Positions 48,823 through 58,465 of a DNA stretch of 64,000 bases are shown here, piece after piece. The stretch comes from Streptomyces viridiviolaceus (GTDB lineage Bacteria > Actinomycetota > Actinomycetes > Streptomycetales > Streptomycetaceae). The first letter of the stretch is position 1. The number at the start of each line of letters is the position of its first letter. The stretch is taken from assembly GCF_014650995.1 (NCBI RefSeq), contig NZ_BMWA01000003.1, forward strand, positions 310,001 through 374,000, in the 5' to 3' direction. Both the position numbers and the translations under genes were made by a program. Under the pieces are notes generated by a model, which made no database searches, was not told the DNA's origin, and saw only the letters and a program-made list of their open reading frames with translations.

Positions 48823-50169
48823 TCACTTCTTTACACGAACAGTCTTTGTCGACCGGGTTTCGAGAGTCATCTCGTCGGCCTCCTCGACCTTCGCCTTCAG
48901 TCGCACAGTACCTGCCGCCGCGTCGACCACGTCCACCACCTTCGCAAGCAGTTTCGCAGTATCCGCGTTTCCGGAGGCGCCGGCGAGCTGAACGGCTCGG
49001 CCCAGTTTGGCCGTTGCTCCGTCGATGTCTCCCGCTTTGCGCAGATCCAGCCCCTGTTGGATGACTTGTGCCAGTTCGGCCTGCCCGGTGTAGTGGGCGA
49101 CCTGAGGGTTGATCGACGTGGAGGCGGCCATGTCGTCCGTCCACACGGCCCGTACGAGGCCCTGGGCGCCCAGGTTCTGCACGCTGCCCCCGGGCTCCGG
49201 GATGACCAGTGAGACGCGGGCGGCCAGCATCTCCTGGCCGATGCCCGCGGGCGGTACCTCCACACAGACGTGGTAGTCGCGGGACTCGTCCCCCCAGGAC
49301 CCGGTGGGGTAGTCCCCGGCGCGCGGCCCCGCCTCGGTGCGGCGGTCGGTCAGCTCCTCGACCGTGGGCGCGACCTGCTTGACGAACTTCACCGTGGTGC
49401 CGACCGGGGTCCACAGGCGCAGGGCGACGTCCGCGACCTCCTTGCCCATGGCCGTCTCCATCATCTGCGTGAAGTCGGCGGCGAGCCCCGCGGGGTCGGC
49501 GACGATGTCGGCGCTGCCCAGCAGGGCGGAGGCGATTGCTGTGACTTCTTTCACTTCCCAGTCGGTGCCCACGCCCCGGGCGTCACAGGTGAAGCGCCCG
49601 GCGCACGCGTCCAGGGCCGCCTTCAGGTCCTCGGGCGACTCGTGCTCGTTGCGGCCGTCGGTGAGCAGGATGCCGTGCCGGATGGCGACGTCCGCCGACG
49701 ACAGCAGCCGGTCCGCCAGCCGGAGCCAGGTGCCGATGGCCGTGCCGCCGCCCGCGCTGAGCTTGCGCAGGGCCTGCTTGGCCTGGTCGCGGGTGGTGCC
49801 GTCGGCCACCGCGAGCCGGCCGCCGCCCGGATAGACCTCCTTGGCCACGTGCGTGCCGCCGATCACCGCGAAGTGCACCCCGTCGCGCAGGGTGTCGATC
49901 GCGGCGGCCGTGGCGTCCCGGGCGTTGCGCATCTTCGTCGGCGGGTAGTCCATCGAGCCCGAGCAGTCGACCATGAGCGCCACCGCCGCCGACGGGCCCT
50001 GGCCGGGGGAGTACAGGTGGGGCGCGGCGACCGCGCTCCCGATCGTGCCGCCGCCGGTCGCGGTGACCGTCACGATCGCGTTGACCTCGGCCCCGCCCTC
50101 GGGCAGGTACTCGTTCTGGTAGACGTCCACCGAGAACTGAGGCACGTTCGACTTCGAGAAATTGGCCAT
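48823..50169 (-). CDS. VWA-domain protein
   Basis: 448 residues from the ATG at 50169 (MANFSKSNVPQFSVDVYQNE, in part); an ATG 12 bases earlier lies directly on the ribosome site. A von Willebrand A domain runs ~40-230 with MIDAS MVDCSGSM, TDGRNEHESPED and SAGGGTAIGTW. Then a beta-rich region (VPPAGIGQEMLAARVSLVIP) and a C-terminal helical domain of TPR-like type (GQAELAQVIQQGLDLRKAGD, in part). Cytoplasmic, no signal peptide. VWA domains bind proteins through a metal; in this operon it may assemble kinase and phosphatase. Confidence 0.85.
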   Translation of the reverse strand: MANFSKSNVPQFSVDVYQNEYLPEGGAEVNAIVTVTATGGGTIGSAVAAPHLYSPGQGPSAAVALMVDCSGSMDYPPTKMRNARDATAAAIDTLRDGVHFAVIGGTHVAKEVYPGGGRLAVADGTTRDQAKQALRKLSAGGGTAIGTWLRLADRLLSSADVAIRHGILLTDGRNEHESPEDLKAALDACAGRFTCDARGVGTDWEVKEVTAIASALLGSADIVADPAGLAADFTQMMETAMGKEVADVALRLWTPVGTTVKFVKQVAPTVEELTDRRTEAGPRAGDYPTGSWGDESRDYHVCVEVPPAGIGQEMLAARVSLVIPEPGGSVQNLGAQGLVRAVWTDDMAASTSINPQVAHYTGQAELAQVIQQGLDLRKAGDIDGATAKLGRAVQLAGASGNADTAKLLAKVVDVVDAAAGTVRLKAKVEEADEMTLETRSTKTVRVKK

Positions 50170-50281
50170 GCCGGATCGCATCCCCCTCTACGTCCCCACA
50201 GCGGTGGGGTGATGGCTGATGGCGCGGACCGCCCCCTGCGGTCCGCGAGGCCGCCCCGTACCCGGAGCCGTGCGGGCGGCC

Positions 50282-51637
50282 TCAGGCCGATCCTGCCCCC
50301 TGCGGCGGGGCCGGGAACGGCAGGACGGCCACTGTTACGTTGTCGTGGCCGCCGCCGTCCAGGGCGTGGCCGACCAGCACCCGGGCGCTGTGCAGCGGGC
50401 GCACGGCGGCGTCGTGGGGGACGGCCTCGGCCATCTCCTCGGCCGACTCCGCGTAGTTCCACAGGCCGTCCGTGCACACCACCACCACACCCGGCCGGTC
50501 GGGTTTGAACGACGCGGTGTGCGGCTCCAGTTCGTAGGCGTCCGCACCGAGCCAGCCGGTGATGGCGTGGGCCCGCTCGTCGGCGTACGCCTCGGCCTCG
50601 CTCATCAGGCCCGCGGCGACCATCTGCGCGGCCCACGAGTCGTCCTCGGTGAGCCGGGCGGCGGGTGAACTCCGGTCCGCCGGGACCCAGTAGACGCGGC
50701 TGTCGCCGACCCAGCCGACGACCAGCAGGCCGGCGGTCACCACGGCCCCGACCAGCGTGCAGGCCGGGGCGTTCTGGTGCGGTGCGTGCTCGCGGGCCGT
50801 GGCGGGCTCCTCCGCCAGCGCGTTGACGGCGTGCGAGGCGGCGACGATCGCGTCGTGCATGGCCTGCTGCGGATGGGTGCCGCGCGGCAGGGCCGCGAGC
50901 AGGCACTCGCCGGCCGCCCGGGACGCGGCCAGGGAGGCGTCGTCCGGGCGGGTCGCCGAGGAAACGCCGTCGCAGACGATCGCCACGGCCGCGTGGGTGC
51001 CGTCGGGCAGGGCGGCGTGGCCGACGCTGAACGCGTCCTCGTTGCGGTGGTGACGCAGCCCGCGGTCGCTGACCGCGGCGACGGGACCGGACTCCTGCTC
51101 CATGTGGTCGCGTTCGCGGGGCTGGGCGTGACCGCAGTTCTCGCAGTAGCCGTCGTCGTCGACCCGGCCCGCGCGGCAGGCGACGCACACCTTGCCGGCC
51201 GGGGCCGGGGGCGCCGCGGGTGCCACCGGGGCGGCGGCCAGGCGCGGGTCGGGTGCCTGCAGCGGGTACTCGTCGGGCTCCTGCGGACGGTCGAACCGCA
51301 CGCCGGCCGCGGCCGGCGGCGTGGACGGCACCGGCGGTGCCTCCGGACCGAGCGGGGAGCCGCCCGAGTCCGTGCCCGGCACGTCCGCCGGCGAGTGCGC
51401 CGGGACGGGCCGGCCCGAGCCGTCCGACTCCCGGGCGGCCGGCCAGTCCACGCCGTCCGGTGGCGACGACGGCGCCGGCACCGAGCCGTTCATGGCGATC
51501 GTCGGACTGTCCTCGGGCCGCGCCGGCACGGCGGACAGGTCGTATCCGCACGCACCGCAGAAACGGTCACCCGACTCGAGGGGTTCCTCGCAGCTCGGGC
51601 ACTTCGACACAGCGGCCTGCTGGGGCATCTGCGACAT
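50282..51637 (-). CDS. PP2C-family Ser/Thr phosphatase with zinc ribbons
   Basis: 451 residues from ATG 51637. Zinc ribbon 1 (CPSCEEPLESGDRFCGACG), a long Pro/Ala-rich linker, zinc ribbon 2 (CVACRAGRVDDDGYCENCG), then the PP2C domain: SDRGLRHHRNEDAF, AIVCDGVSS, VGWVGDSRVY, VCTDGLWN, HDNVTVAVL, which include the metal Asp residues. No membrane anchor, unlike PstP. One base after the pknG stop. Probably reverses phosphorylation by the neighbouring kinase. Confidence 0.9.
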   Translation of the reverse strand: MSQMPQQAAVSKCPSCEEPLESGDRFCGACGYDLSAVPARPEDSPTIAMNGSVPAPSSPPDGVDWPAARESDGSGRPVPAHSPADVPGTDSGGSPLGPEAPPVPSTPPAAAGVRFDRPQEPDEYPLQAPDPRLAAAPVAPAAPPAPAGKVCVACRAGRVDDDGYCENCGHAQPRERDHMEQESGPVAAVSDRGLRHHRNEDAFSVGHAALPDGTHAAVAIVCDGVSSATRPDDASLAASRAAGECLLAALPRGTHPQQAMHDAIVAASHAVNALAEEPATAREHAPHQNAPACTLVGAVVTAGLLVVGWVGDSRVYWVPADRSSPAARLTEDDSWAAQMVAAGLMSEAEAYADERAHAITGWLGADAYELEPHTASFKPDRPGVVVVCTDGLWNYAESAEEMAEAVPHDAAVRPLHSARVLVGHALDGGGHDNVTVAVLPFPAPPQGAGSA

Positions 51638-51640
51638 CAA

Positions 51641-54283
51641 CTACACCCACGTCCGGGGGCGGTAACGGTTGGCACGTTCCACCAGGTCGATCCTCTCCTC
51701 GCCGCCCCGCGCCAGCCGGGCCAGCGTGCGGTACGAACGCTCCAGGCCGAAGCGCAGGCCGCGTTCGTCCAGGCCGCTGCCGAGCAGCGTCCGTCCCCCG
51801 GCGGCGGGAGGGGCGGAACCCTGGCCCCCGGAGAGTACCCAGTCCAGCGCGCAGCCGAGGACTTCGGCCGACAGGCGCTCGCGCCGCGCCGGGTCCAGAC
51901 CGTACACGTCCAGCGCTTCGACCTGCCGCGCGGCGGCGGTCAGATCGTCCAGGAACGGCGTGTCGGCCGCGGTCGCGGTCCGCTGCCTCAGCCGGGCGCG
52001 GACGGCCGCCACGCGTGCCGCCGTGTAGTGGATGGAGGACTCCGGCACCGACTCCAGCGTCCGTACGGCACCGCCCCGGTCGCCGCCCGCGAGCTGGACC
52101 CGGGCCAGGCCGAACGCGGCGCTCACATGGCTCGGGTCGGTCGACCACACCAGGCGGTAGTACTCGGCGGCGTTGTCGAGCTGACCCAGCACCTCCGCGC
52201 ACAGGCCGAGCGCCAGCTTGGGCGCGATCTCGCCGGGGAAGGCGTCGTAGATCGCGTCGAACGCCAGCGCGGCGGCCTCGTGATCGCCGGTCACCAGCGC
52301 GGCCACGCCCCGGTACCAGACCACCCGCCAGTCGTCGGGCCGCTCTCCCTCCAGCGCCACCAGGGTGTCCAGTGCGTCCCGCGCGTCGCCCTGCTCCAGC
52401 CGGGCCCGGACCTGCCGCAGCCGCGTCTCGGTCGAGGGCGCCGGCGCGGCGGCCAGCGCACCGAGCAGTTCGCCCGGCGCGGACGCCATCAGGCCGGCCA
52501 GGAAACCCGCGTTGGGATCGGCGGGGTCGACATGGGGGACCGGCAGCGCGAGCGCGGCGGCGGAGGCGTCGACGGGCCGGACCAGGCCCGCGGTGCCGCC
52601 GGGCGCGGCTCCCGCGCCGACGGCGGGCGGAGTGGCGCCGGGGCCCGCGGCGCCCGGAAGCGCGGCGTTCGCGCCCGCGCCGACCGGCGACCCGCCGTTC
52701 GGGCCGACCGTGGTGCTCGCGCCCCCGCCGGCCGGAAGCGCACCCGGGGACGTCCCGGCGCCGCGGCGCCGCGTACGGACCGTCCGGGCCCCCAGCCGCG
52801 ACACCTCTCCGTCCAACGCCGGGAACAACTCCGTGTCCGTGACCCGCACTTCGGGACCGAACAAGGTGGACAGCGCCGGCCGGGCACGGCCCGACTGCAG
52901 CGAGACCACCTCGCGCAGCACACCCGTCAGCTGCTCCGCCATCTCCTGCGCGGAGGCGAACCGGCGGGCCGGATCGGGATCGGTCGCCCGCACCAGCAGC
53001 CGGTAGAACGACTCGTACTGCCGGAAGACCTCGATGGTGTCGGGATCCGGCAGGGAGTCGGCGTACACGGTGGTGTAGCCCTGGAAGTCGAACGTCAGCA
53101 CGGCGAGCGTGCGCCCGACCGTGTACAGGTCGGACGCCACCGACGGGCCGACGTCGGCGACCTCCGGCGCCTGGTAGCCCACCGTGCCGTAGATGGCCGA
53201 CTCCTCGTCGTCCATCCGGCGCACCGCGCCCATGTCGATCAGCTTGAGCTGGTCCTCGGTCTGGATCGCGTTGTCGACCTTGAAGTCGCAGTACAGCAGG
53301 TTGCGGCTGTGCAGGTGGCCGAGCGCCTCCAGTGCCTCGATGCCGTAGGCGCACGCCTGCTCCACCGGCAGCGGGTCGCGCCGCCCCTCGGGGGTTCGCC
53401 GGCCGTTGGCTATCTCCTTCAGGGACTTGCCGCCGACGTACTCCATGACGATGTAGCCGTCGAGGGAGCCGGTGCGCTGGTCGAGGTGCTCGACGAAGTT
53501 GTAGATCCGCACGATGTTGGCGTGCTCGATCTCCGCGAGGAACCGGCGCTCCGAGATCGCCGCCGCCATCGCGTCCTGGTCGCCGGTGTCCAGCAGGCCC
53601 TTGAGGACCACCCAGCGGTCGGAGACCGCCCGGTCCACCGCGAGGTAGATCCAGCCGAGCCCGCCGTGCGCGAGACAACCCACGACCTCGTACTGGCCGT
53701 GCACGACGTCGCCGGCCTTCAGCTTCGGCACGAACGAGTACGGGTGGCCGCACTTGGTGCAGAAGCCCTCCGTGCGCCCCGGCCGCTCCCCGCGCGCCCG
53801 GCCGACCGGCGCCCCGCAGTCCGAGCGCGAGCAGAACCGCTTCCGCTCCGGCACCTCGGGGTTGTCCAGGACCATCGCGCGCGGGTCGGGCCGCGGGATC
53901 GCCGGGACCTCGACCAGGCCCGCGCCCAGCCGTCCCCGCGCGGAGGAACCGGCGGCGGAGCCCGAGCTGCGCACCGAGACCGAACGGCCCGTGGACCTGC
54001 CCGACAGGGACCGCGAGAGCCGCCCCGACACCGAGCGGCGCGACTTCGACGACTGCGACGACGTACGGGAACTGCGGCTGCTGGAGCGCGAGCTGCCGCT
54101 GCCGGCCGAACCGCGCGAGCCCCGGCCGCCGCCGGTGATGCCGGTCGGTGCCGAACCCACCATGCCGCCCGGCGAGACGACCGGCGCGAGCCCGCACGTG
54201 TCGCAGTACAGCTCGCCGCCGCCCACGTCCTCGTAGGTCCCGCCGCAGCCGGGACGCTGACACGTGCGCTGCTCCTGACTCAT
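51641..54283 (-). CDS. pknG: PknG-type Ser/Thr protein kinase with zinc ribbons and TPR
   Basis: 880 residues. N-terminal zinc ribbon (CQRPGCGGTY...LYCDTCG), a Ser/Arg-rich low-complexity stretch (SSRSSRTSSQSSKSRRS), a rubredoxin-like unit (FCSRSDCGAP, FCTKCGHPYSF), kinase domain with LAHGGLGWIYLAVD, VVLKGLLD (Lys), LLYCDFKVDNAI (catalytic loop) and LIDMGAV (DMG instead of DFG, as PknG has DLG), activation segment GTVGYQAPE, then TPR-like repeats (LDTLVALEGERPDDW, in part). In mycobacteria PknG senses amino acids and controls the TCA cycle through GarA. Cytoplasmic. Confidence 0.92.
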   Translation of the reverse strand: MSQEQRTCQRPGCGGTYEDVGGGELYCDTCGLAPVVSPGGMVGSAPTGITGGGRGSRGSAGSGSSRSSSRSSRTSSQSSKSRRSVSGRLSRSLSGRSTGRSVSVRSSGSAAGSSARGRLGAGLVEVPAIPRPDPRAMVLDNPEVPERKRFCSRSDCGAPVGRARGERPGRTEGFCTKCGHPYSFVPKLKAGDVVHGQYEVVGCLAHGGLGWIYLAVDRAVSDRWVVLKGLLDTGDQDAMAAAISERRFLAEIEHANIVRIYNFVEHLDQRTGSLDGYIVMEYVGGKSLKEIANGRRTPEGRRDPLPVEQACAYGIEALEALGHLHSRNLLYCDFKVDNAIQTEDQLKLIDMGAVRRMDDEESAIYGTVGYQAPEVADVGPSVASDLYTVGRTLAVLTFDFQGYTTVYADSLPDPDTIEVFRQYESFYRLLVRATDPDPARRFASAQEMAEQLTGVLREVVSLQSGRARPALSTLFGPEVRVTDTELFPALDGEVSRLGARTVRTRRRGAGTSPGALPAGGGASTTVGPNGGSPVGAGANAALPGAAGPGATPPAVGAGAAPGGTAGLVRPVDASAAALALPVPHVDPADPNAGFLAGLMASAPGELLGALAAAPAPSTETRLRQVRARLEQGDARDALDTLVALEGERPDDWRVVWYRGVAALVTGDHEAAALAFDAIYDAFPGEIAPKLALGLCAEVLGQLDNAAEYYRLVWSTDPSHVSAAFGLARVQLAGGDRGGAVRTLESVPESSIHYTAARVAAVRARLRQRTATAADTPFLDDLTAAARQVEALDVYGLDPARRERLSAEVLGCALDWVLSGGQGSAPPAAGGRTLLGSGLDERGLRFGLERSYRTLARLARGGEERIDLVERANRYRPRTWV

Positions 54284-54305
54284 GACGCTGCCTCCCCCTC
54301 GTCGC

Positions 54306-55649
54306 TCATGCCCCGGGTCCCGTCCGGTCCGGCCGGTCCACCGGCCCGCCCTGGCCGGGCACGCGCGGGGCGGTGCCGAGCAGTTCCGCCGCCGCGTGCT
54401 GGTAGCGCAGCACGGCCTGCTCGGCGACGCGCAGGTCGCAGGGCGCGCTCCACAGCATGCGGCGCGCCTTCTCGTACTTCTCGACCAGCTCCGGATCCTC
54501 CGCGAAACCGAGCCGGGCGACCTTCGCCTTGTAGGCGTCCAGACGCCCGCGCAGCTCGGCGCGCACGGCGAGCGGCGCGGTGACCGCGGTCAGCGACTCG
54601 CGGGCGCGCAGCAGTTCGTCCTCCGCCTTCTGCTCCAGGGACTCCAGGAGCGGTGACAGGCGGTGCCACTGCGCGTGTCTGCGGTACTCGGCGGCCGTCG
54701 CCAGCTGCTCCTGCAGCACGGTCGGCGGTCCGCTGACGACCGGCACCTCCGTCGCGGCGATCTTCGCCAGCACCTCGCCGCGCGCGGTGCGGGCCTCGGC
54801 GAGCGTCCGGTCCGCGCGGGAGAGCACGTCCCGCAGCCGCACGATCCGCTGCTCGGCGTCCTGGCGTACGGCCAGCACGGCGTCGATCTCGCGGCGCACC
54901 TCCTCCAGGGCGCGCGCCTCCCGGTCGTACACCGTGGTGTCCGGACGGCCGCCGCCCGGCGCCGAGCTGCCCTCCGCGGGCAGCCAGAACGCCAGCGGGT
55001 CGGACACCACCCGCTCGCGCAGCTTCGTCAGCGTGCGCGTGATCCGCTCCAGGTCGTCGCCGGCCGGGTGCTCGCCGGGGCGGACGCCCACGGAGTGCGC
55101 GAGCCGGCGGGTGCGCTGCAGCTCGGCGGCGAGCAGGTCGATCCGGGCGGGCAGCGCCGACCACACCGCGTCGGCGGCGACCACGATGTCGAGGGAGGAC
55201 GCGTACAGCTGGTTCATCCGCTCCACGAGCGTGACCAGCGAGTACCGCTCGCTCAGCCGGCCCGGACCGCCGTGCAGCGTCGGCGCGTTGGCCGTGGCCG
55301 CCGCGCTGCCGGCCACCGTCACCGACTCGCCGCGCAGCAGCTCGGTCAGCTCCACCAGGTCCTCGCGGCTGGACCAGCGGCGGCGGGCGCGGATCTCCCG
55401 GGCGGTGCGCAGCGCGCCCGTGTAGGCGTCGAAGTAGCTCCACAGCAGGGTGATCGACGCCTCCGCGGCGGACCAGCGCTCGCCGGTGACGCCCGTGAGG
55501 TCGGCTCCTTCGAGGAGCCTGCGGCCCGCGTGGTCCTGCAGGGCGAGGAGCGAGGTCTCGATCGCCTCGTGCTCCGCGCCGAGCCGCGCCAGCGCACGGT
55601 CCACCTCGTCCCGGTCCATCACCGGCCCGGTGGGTCCCGTGACGCCCAT
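54306..55649 (-). CDS. Coiled-coil protein of the pknG operon
   Basis: 447 residues from ATG 55649 (an ATG at 55619 in MDRDEVDRALARLG is the alternative). Almost wholly helical with heptads, e.g. ARALEEVRREIDAVLAVRQD and LLESLEQKAEDELLRARES; no signal peptide and no membrane segment. Ends in a Pro/Gly-rich tail. It starts ~58 bp after the glnH-like gene and ends 22 bp before pknG. I do not know a defined family; a scaffold or partner of the kinase is an inference from position. Confidence 0.78.
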   Translation of the reverse strand: MGVTGPTGPVMDRDEVDRALARLGAEHEAIETSLLALQDHAGRRLLEGADLTGVTGERWSAAEASITLLWSYFDAYTGALRTAREIRARRRWSSREDLVELTELLRGESVTVAGSAAATANAPTLHGGPGRLSERYSLVTLVERMNQLYASSLDIVVAADAVWSALPARIDLLAAELQRTRRLAHSVGVRPGEHPAGDDLERITRTLTKLRERVVSDPLAFWLPAEGSSAPGGGRPDTTVYDREARALEEVRREIDAVLAVRQDAEQRIVRLRDVLSRADRTLAEARTARGEVLAKIAATEVPVVSGPPTVLQEQLATAAEYRRHAQWHRLSPLLESLEQKAEDELLRARESLTAVTAPLAVRAELRGRLDAYKAKVARLGFAEDPELVEKYEKARRMLWSAPCDLRVAEQAVLRYQHAAAELLGTAPRVPGQGGPVDRPDRTGPGA

Positions 55650-55707
55650 CGATCACCTCTCGCTTCCTCGGACTTGTGTGTGGTCTCTCTACTGCGGTGA
55701 CGGGCCT

Positions 55708-56757
55708 TCAGCTCTTGCGCAGGTACTGCGGTGCCGGGGGCTCGGACTTCGCCGAGTCGTCGCCCAGTGTCGCCGACAGCCACTGCTCGTACGACGCCTG
55801 CCAGCCGTCCTCGGTGTCCTGGCGGAACTCCACCAGGATCTGGTTGACCCGGCGTACCAGATCGTCGGCGTCCTTCTTCATCGCCACGCCGTAGTACTCG
55901 GTGGTGAAGGCGTCGCCCTTCAGCTGGACCGTGGGGTCCTGCGCGGCCTGGCTCGCGGCGAGCGCGCCGTCGGTGACCACCGCGTCGACCTCGCCGAGCT
56001 GCAACCGCACCAGACAGTCCAGCTGGTTGGGGACGGTGGTGCGCAGATCGGCCGAGGCGACCAGCCTGCCGTCCTTCCGGTCCTGCTCCAGCGTGCTGAA
56101 CGCCGTCGAACCCGTCGCCGTGCAGATCTCCTTGTCGGCCAGCGTGTCGTTGTACCCGGTGATCGGCGAGGACTTGGGCGCCAGCAGCTGCTGGCCGGTC
56201 CTGAAGTAGGGCGCGGAGAAGGCCACGTCCTGCAGGCGCGCGCAGTTGATGGTCATGGTGCGCACCACCATGTCGACCCTGCCGTCCTGGATCGCCGGGA
56301 TGCGCTGGTCGGTGGGGATGGCCTTGAACTGCACGGCGTCAGGGTCGCCGAGTATGTCCTCCGCGATGCGGTGGACCAGGTCGATGTCGAAGCCCTCGAG
56401 TTCGGCGTCGCCGCCGCTGTTGGGGTCGCGGTAGCCCCAGCGGTAGCTGTTCTGGTCGACGCCGACGATCAGCTTGCGCTTCTCTCCCTCACGGCTCTTG
56501 ATCTCGTCGATCGTGGGGCCGTCGGCCGGGGACGGGGACAGGGTCTGCTTCTCGGGGGCCGTGCACTCCTCCGCGGCGCGCGCCTGCTCGCCCCAGGTCG
56601 CGCCCGGGCCGCCGGTGTCCGGGCCGCCCTTGCCGCCGCCGTGCGACGGGGCCAGGGGCAGCAGCAGTACGAAGAGCACCGCGAGGGCGCAGACGACCGC
56701 CATCGCGCCCACACCGCCCCAGCCCTTCAGGCTGACCCGCAGACGTCGTGCATGCAT
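55708..56757 (-). CDS. glnH: Glutamate/aspartate-type ABC solute-binding protein, membrane-anchored (GlnH-like)
   Basis: 349 residues from ATG 56757. N-terminal anchor AMAVVCALAVLFVLLLPLA, then a linker with CTAPEKQ. The SBP_bac_3 domain follows: KLIVGVDQNSYRWGYRDPN, ELEGFDIDLVHRIAEDI, RVDMVVRTMTINCARLQDV, AFSAPYFRTGQQLL and LQLGEVDAVVTDGA. These are amino-acid-binding motifs. The gene lies between glnX-like and the coiled-coil gene and no ABC permease or ATPase is near, so it acts as a sensor rather than for transport, as in M. tuberculosis. Confidence 0.87.
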   Translation of the reverse strand: MHARRLRVSLKGWGGVGAMAVVCALAVLFVLLLPLAPSHGGGKGGPDTGGPGATWGEQARAAEECTAPEKQTLSPSPADGPTIDEIKSREGEKRKLIVGVDQNSYRWGYRDPNSGGDAELEGFDIDLVHRIAEDILGDPDAVQFKAIPTDQRIPAIQDGRVDMVVRTMTINCARLQDVAFSAPYFRTGQQLLAPKSSPITGYNDTLADKEICTATGSTAFSTLEQDRKDGRLVASADLRTTVPNQLDCLVRLQLGEVDAVVTDGALAASQAAQDPTVQLKGDAFTTEYYGVAMKKDADDLVRRVNQILVEFRQDTEDGWQASYEQWLSATLGDDSAKSEPPAPQYLRKS

Positions 56758-56807
56758 CCTCACGCCCCCTCTCACCGGTACCCCTTCCCACCGGTACTCC
56801 GACTGTT

Positions 56808-58259
56808 TCACCGGTACTCCGACAGCCTGCGGCCGATGCCCAGCAGCACGCCGGCCGCGGCGAGGACGGCCAGGACGGCGGCGCCGACCGGCAGGCCGGT
56901 CATCGCGTCCCGCCCGTCACCGGCGGCCTGCCGGAACTCGTTCTCCTCGTGGCCGAGGGCGTCGGCGAGCGAGGCGTCGACGCCGTCGAAACACTCGACC
57001 GTGGCACCCTTGCCGCCGATCACCATGTCCAGCGCCTGCTGGTAGTTGCCGTTCTCGTCCTGCTCACGGGCCGAGGCGTGGCGCTTCTTCCACTCCGCCA
57101 TGTTGCCGACCGCCGCCGTGACCGGCTGCTCGCCCGCCTTGTCGTCGGCCAGGCGCCGCGCCTCGGCCAGGCCCTTGTCGAGGGCGCCCATGTTCTTCTG
57201 GAAGTCGAAGTCGTAGGCGTCGTGCGTCTCGTCGCCCACCTTCTTGGTCTCCGCGCCGCGCGCCACCAGGGTGAGGTTCTCGTTGCCCCGGGCCTTGAGG
57301 GAGGCGATGCGGGCCTCGTGCAGCACGTTCAGGGAGCGCACGCCGTGGTCGTAGGAGTCGCCCAGGTTCGACCGGGCCACGCTGTGGCCGACGACGAGCC
57401 AGAGCAGGGCGACCGTGGCGGCCGCGGTGGCGGCGACCAGACCGTGGTTGAGGACGCGGTTGGTCCGCTGGTAGCTGCGGTACTGGGCCCAGGCCAGGGC
57501 CGCGAGCGCGAGGACGCCGAGGGCGATCGCGGCCCACGGGTAGGGCTCGGCGTCGCCGTAGTCGGCGCTCAGCCGCCGGTTCTCCGTGCTGTAGAGCCGT
57601 TCCGCCGCCGGGAGCATCTCCTTCTGCATCTTCTCGTTGGCGTAGCGCAGATAGGCGCCGCCGACCGGGAAGCCCTGGCGGTTGTAGGTGCGGGCCCGCT
57701 CGATCAGGCCCTTGTACTCGGGCAGGAGGCGGTTGAGCTCGGCTATGGTCGCGGCCGACGGGGAGTCGGCGTCGGAGTTGGCGGCGGCCCGCACCAGCTT
57801 TTCGGCGGCCGTGCGGATGCCCCGCTCGTAGCGGTCGCGGGAGGTCTCGGTCTCCTGGCCGCCGGCGAGGAACCCGCTGGACGCCGCGGTGTTGGCGTCG
57901 GCCAGGGAGCGGTAGATGTCGGCCGCGTCGGAACTGAGCGGCTGGCTGCGGCCCAGCACGTCGTCGGCCGCGGCGGCCCGGTCGGTCGTCTGCCAGGCGG
58001 TGACGGCGCCGAAGGCGACGACGAGCAGGGCGAGCAGGGCCCCGATGATGCGCAGCCGGCCGGGTTCGGTGGTGGCCGCCGCGCGCAGCCGGTCCACGCC
58101 CTCGGCGAACGCGGTGCGGCGGGGCTGCGGGGGCGGGGACGCGGCGGGCACGCCCGCGCCGGCCCGCTGGTGCGGCAGGGGCTGCGGCGGCACGGCGGGC
58201 AGGGTGGGCGCGCCGGCGCCCGCCGGTGGTGCCGCGCTGCTCTTCGGCGGTTGAGTCAC
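56808..58259 (-). CDS. glnX: GlnX-like multi-span membrane protein
   Basis: 483 residues from ATG 58259 with GGGGGAGG upstream. A Pro/Ala-rich cytoplasmic N-terminus (~50) leads to TM1 (IIGALLALLVVAFGAVTAW), an outside helical domain (RSLADANTAASSGFLAGGQE, in part), TM2-3 (AAIALGVLALAALAWAQY; TAAATVALLWLVVGHS), a second outside helical domain and a final TM (LAVLAAAGVLLGIG). Repeated four-helix sensor-like outside domains match the mycobacterial GlnX role: binds GlnH and passes the amino-acid signal to PknG. First gene of the operon. Confidence 0.82.
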   Translation of the reverse strand: MTQPPKSSAAPPAGAGAPTLPAVPPQPLPHQRAGAGVPAASPPPQPRRTAFAEGVDRLRAAATTEPGRLRIIGALLALLVVAFGAVTAWQTTDRAAAADDVLGRSQPLSSDAADIYRSLADANTAASSGFLAGGQETETSRDRYERGIRTAAEKLVRAAANSDADSPSAATIAELNRLLPEYKGLIERARTYNRQGFPVGGAYLRYANEKMQKEMLPAAERLYSTENRRLSADYGDAEPYPWAAIALGVLALAALAWAQYRSYQRTNRVLNHGLVAATAAATVALLWLVVGHSVARSNLGDSYDHGVRSLNVLHEARIASLKARGNENLTLVARGAETKKVGDETHDAYDFDFQKNMGALDKGLAEARRLADDKAGEQPVTAAVGNMAEWKKRHASAREQDENGNYQQALDMVIGGKGATVECFDGVDASLADALGHEENEFRQAAGDGRDAMTGLPVGAAVLAVLAAAGVLLGIGRRLSEYR

Positions 58260-58465
58260 TGCCGACCTCCCCCATGGTCATCCGTCGCCGCAAGTATCGC
58301 TGCCAGCACCGGCATTCGCACCGGCCTTCACCCGATCTTGATCCGATCCGGCGCCACTCCCCCCGCTCCCGGCTTGGCCCGAGAGGGGGCGACCCCCATC
58401 ACCCCTGCCCATGAACACGCCACCGGAACCGGTTCGGTTCCCCGGACGGCGCGACGGGCGGGAAC

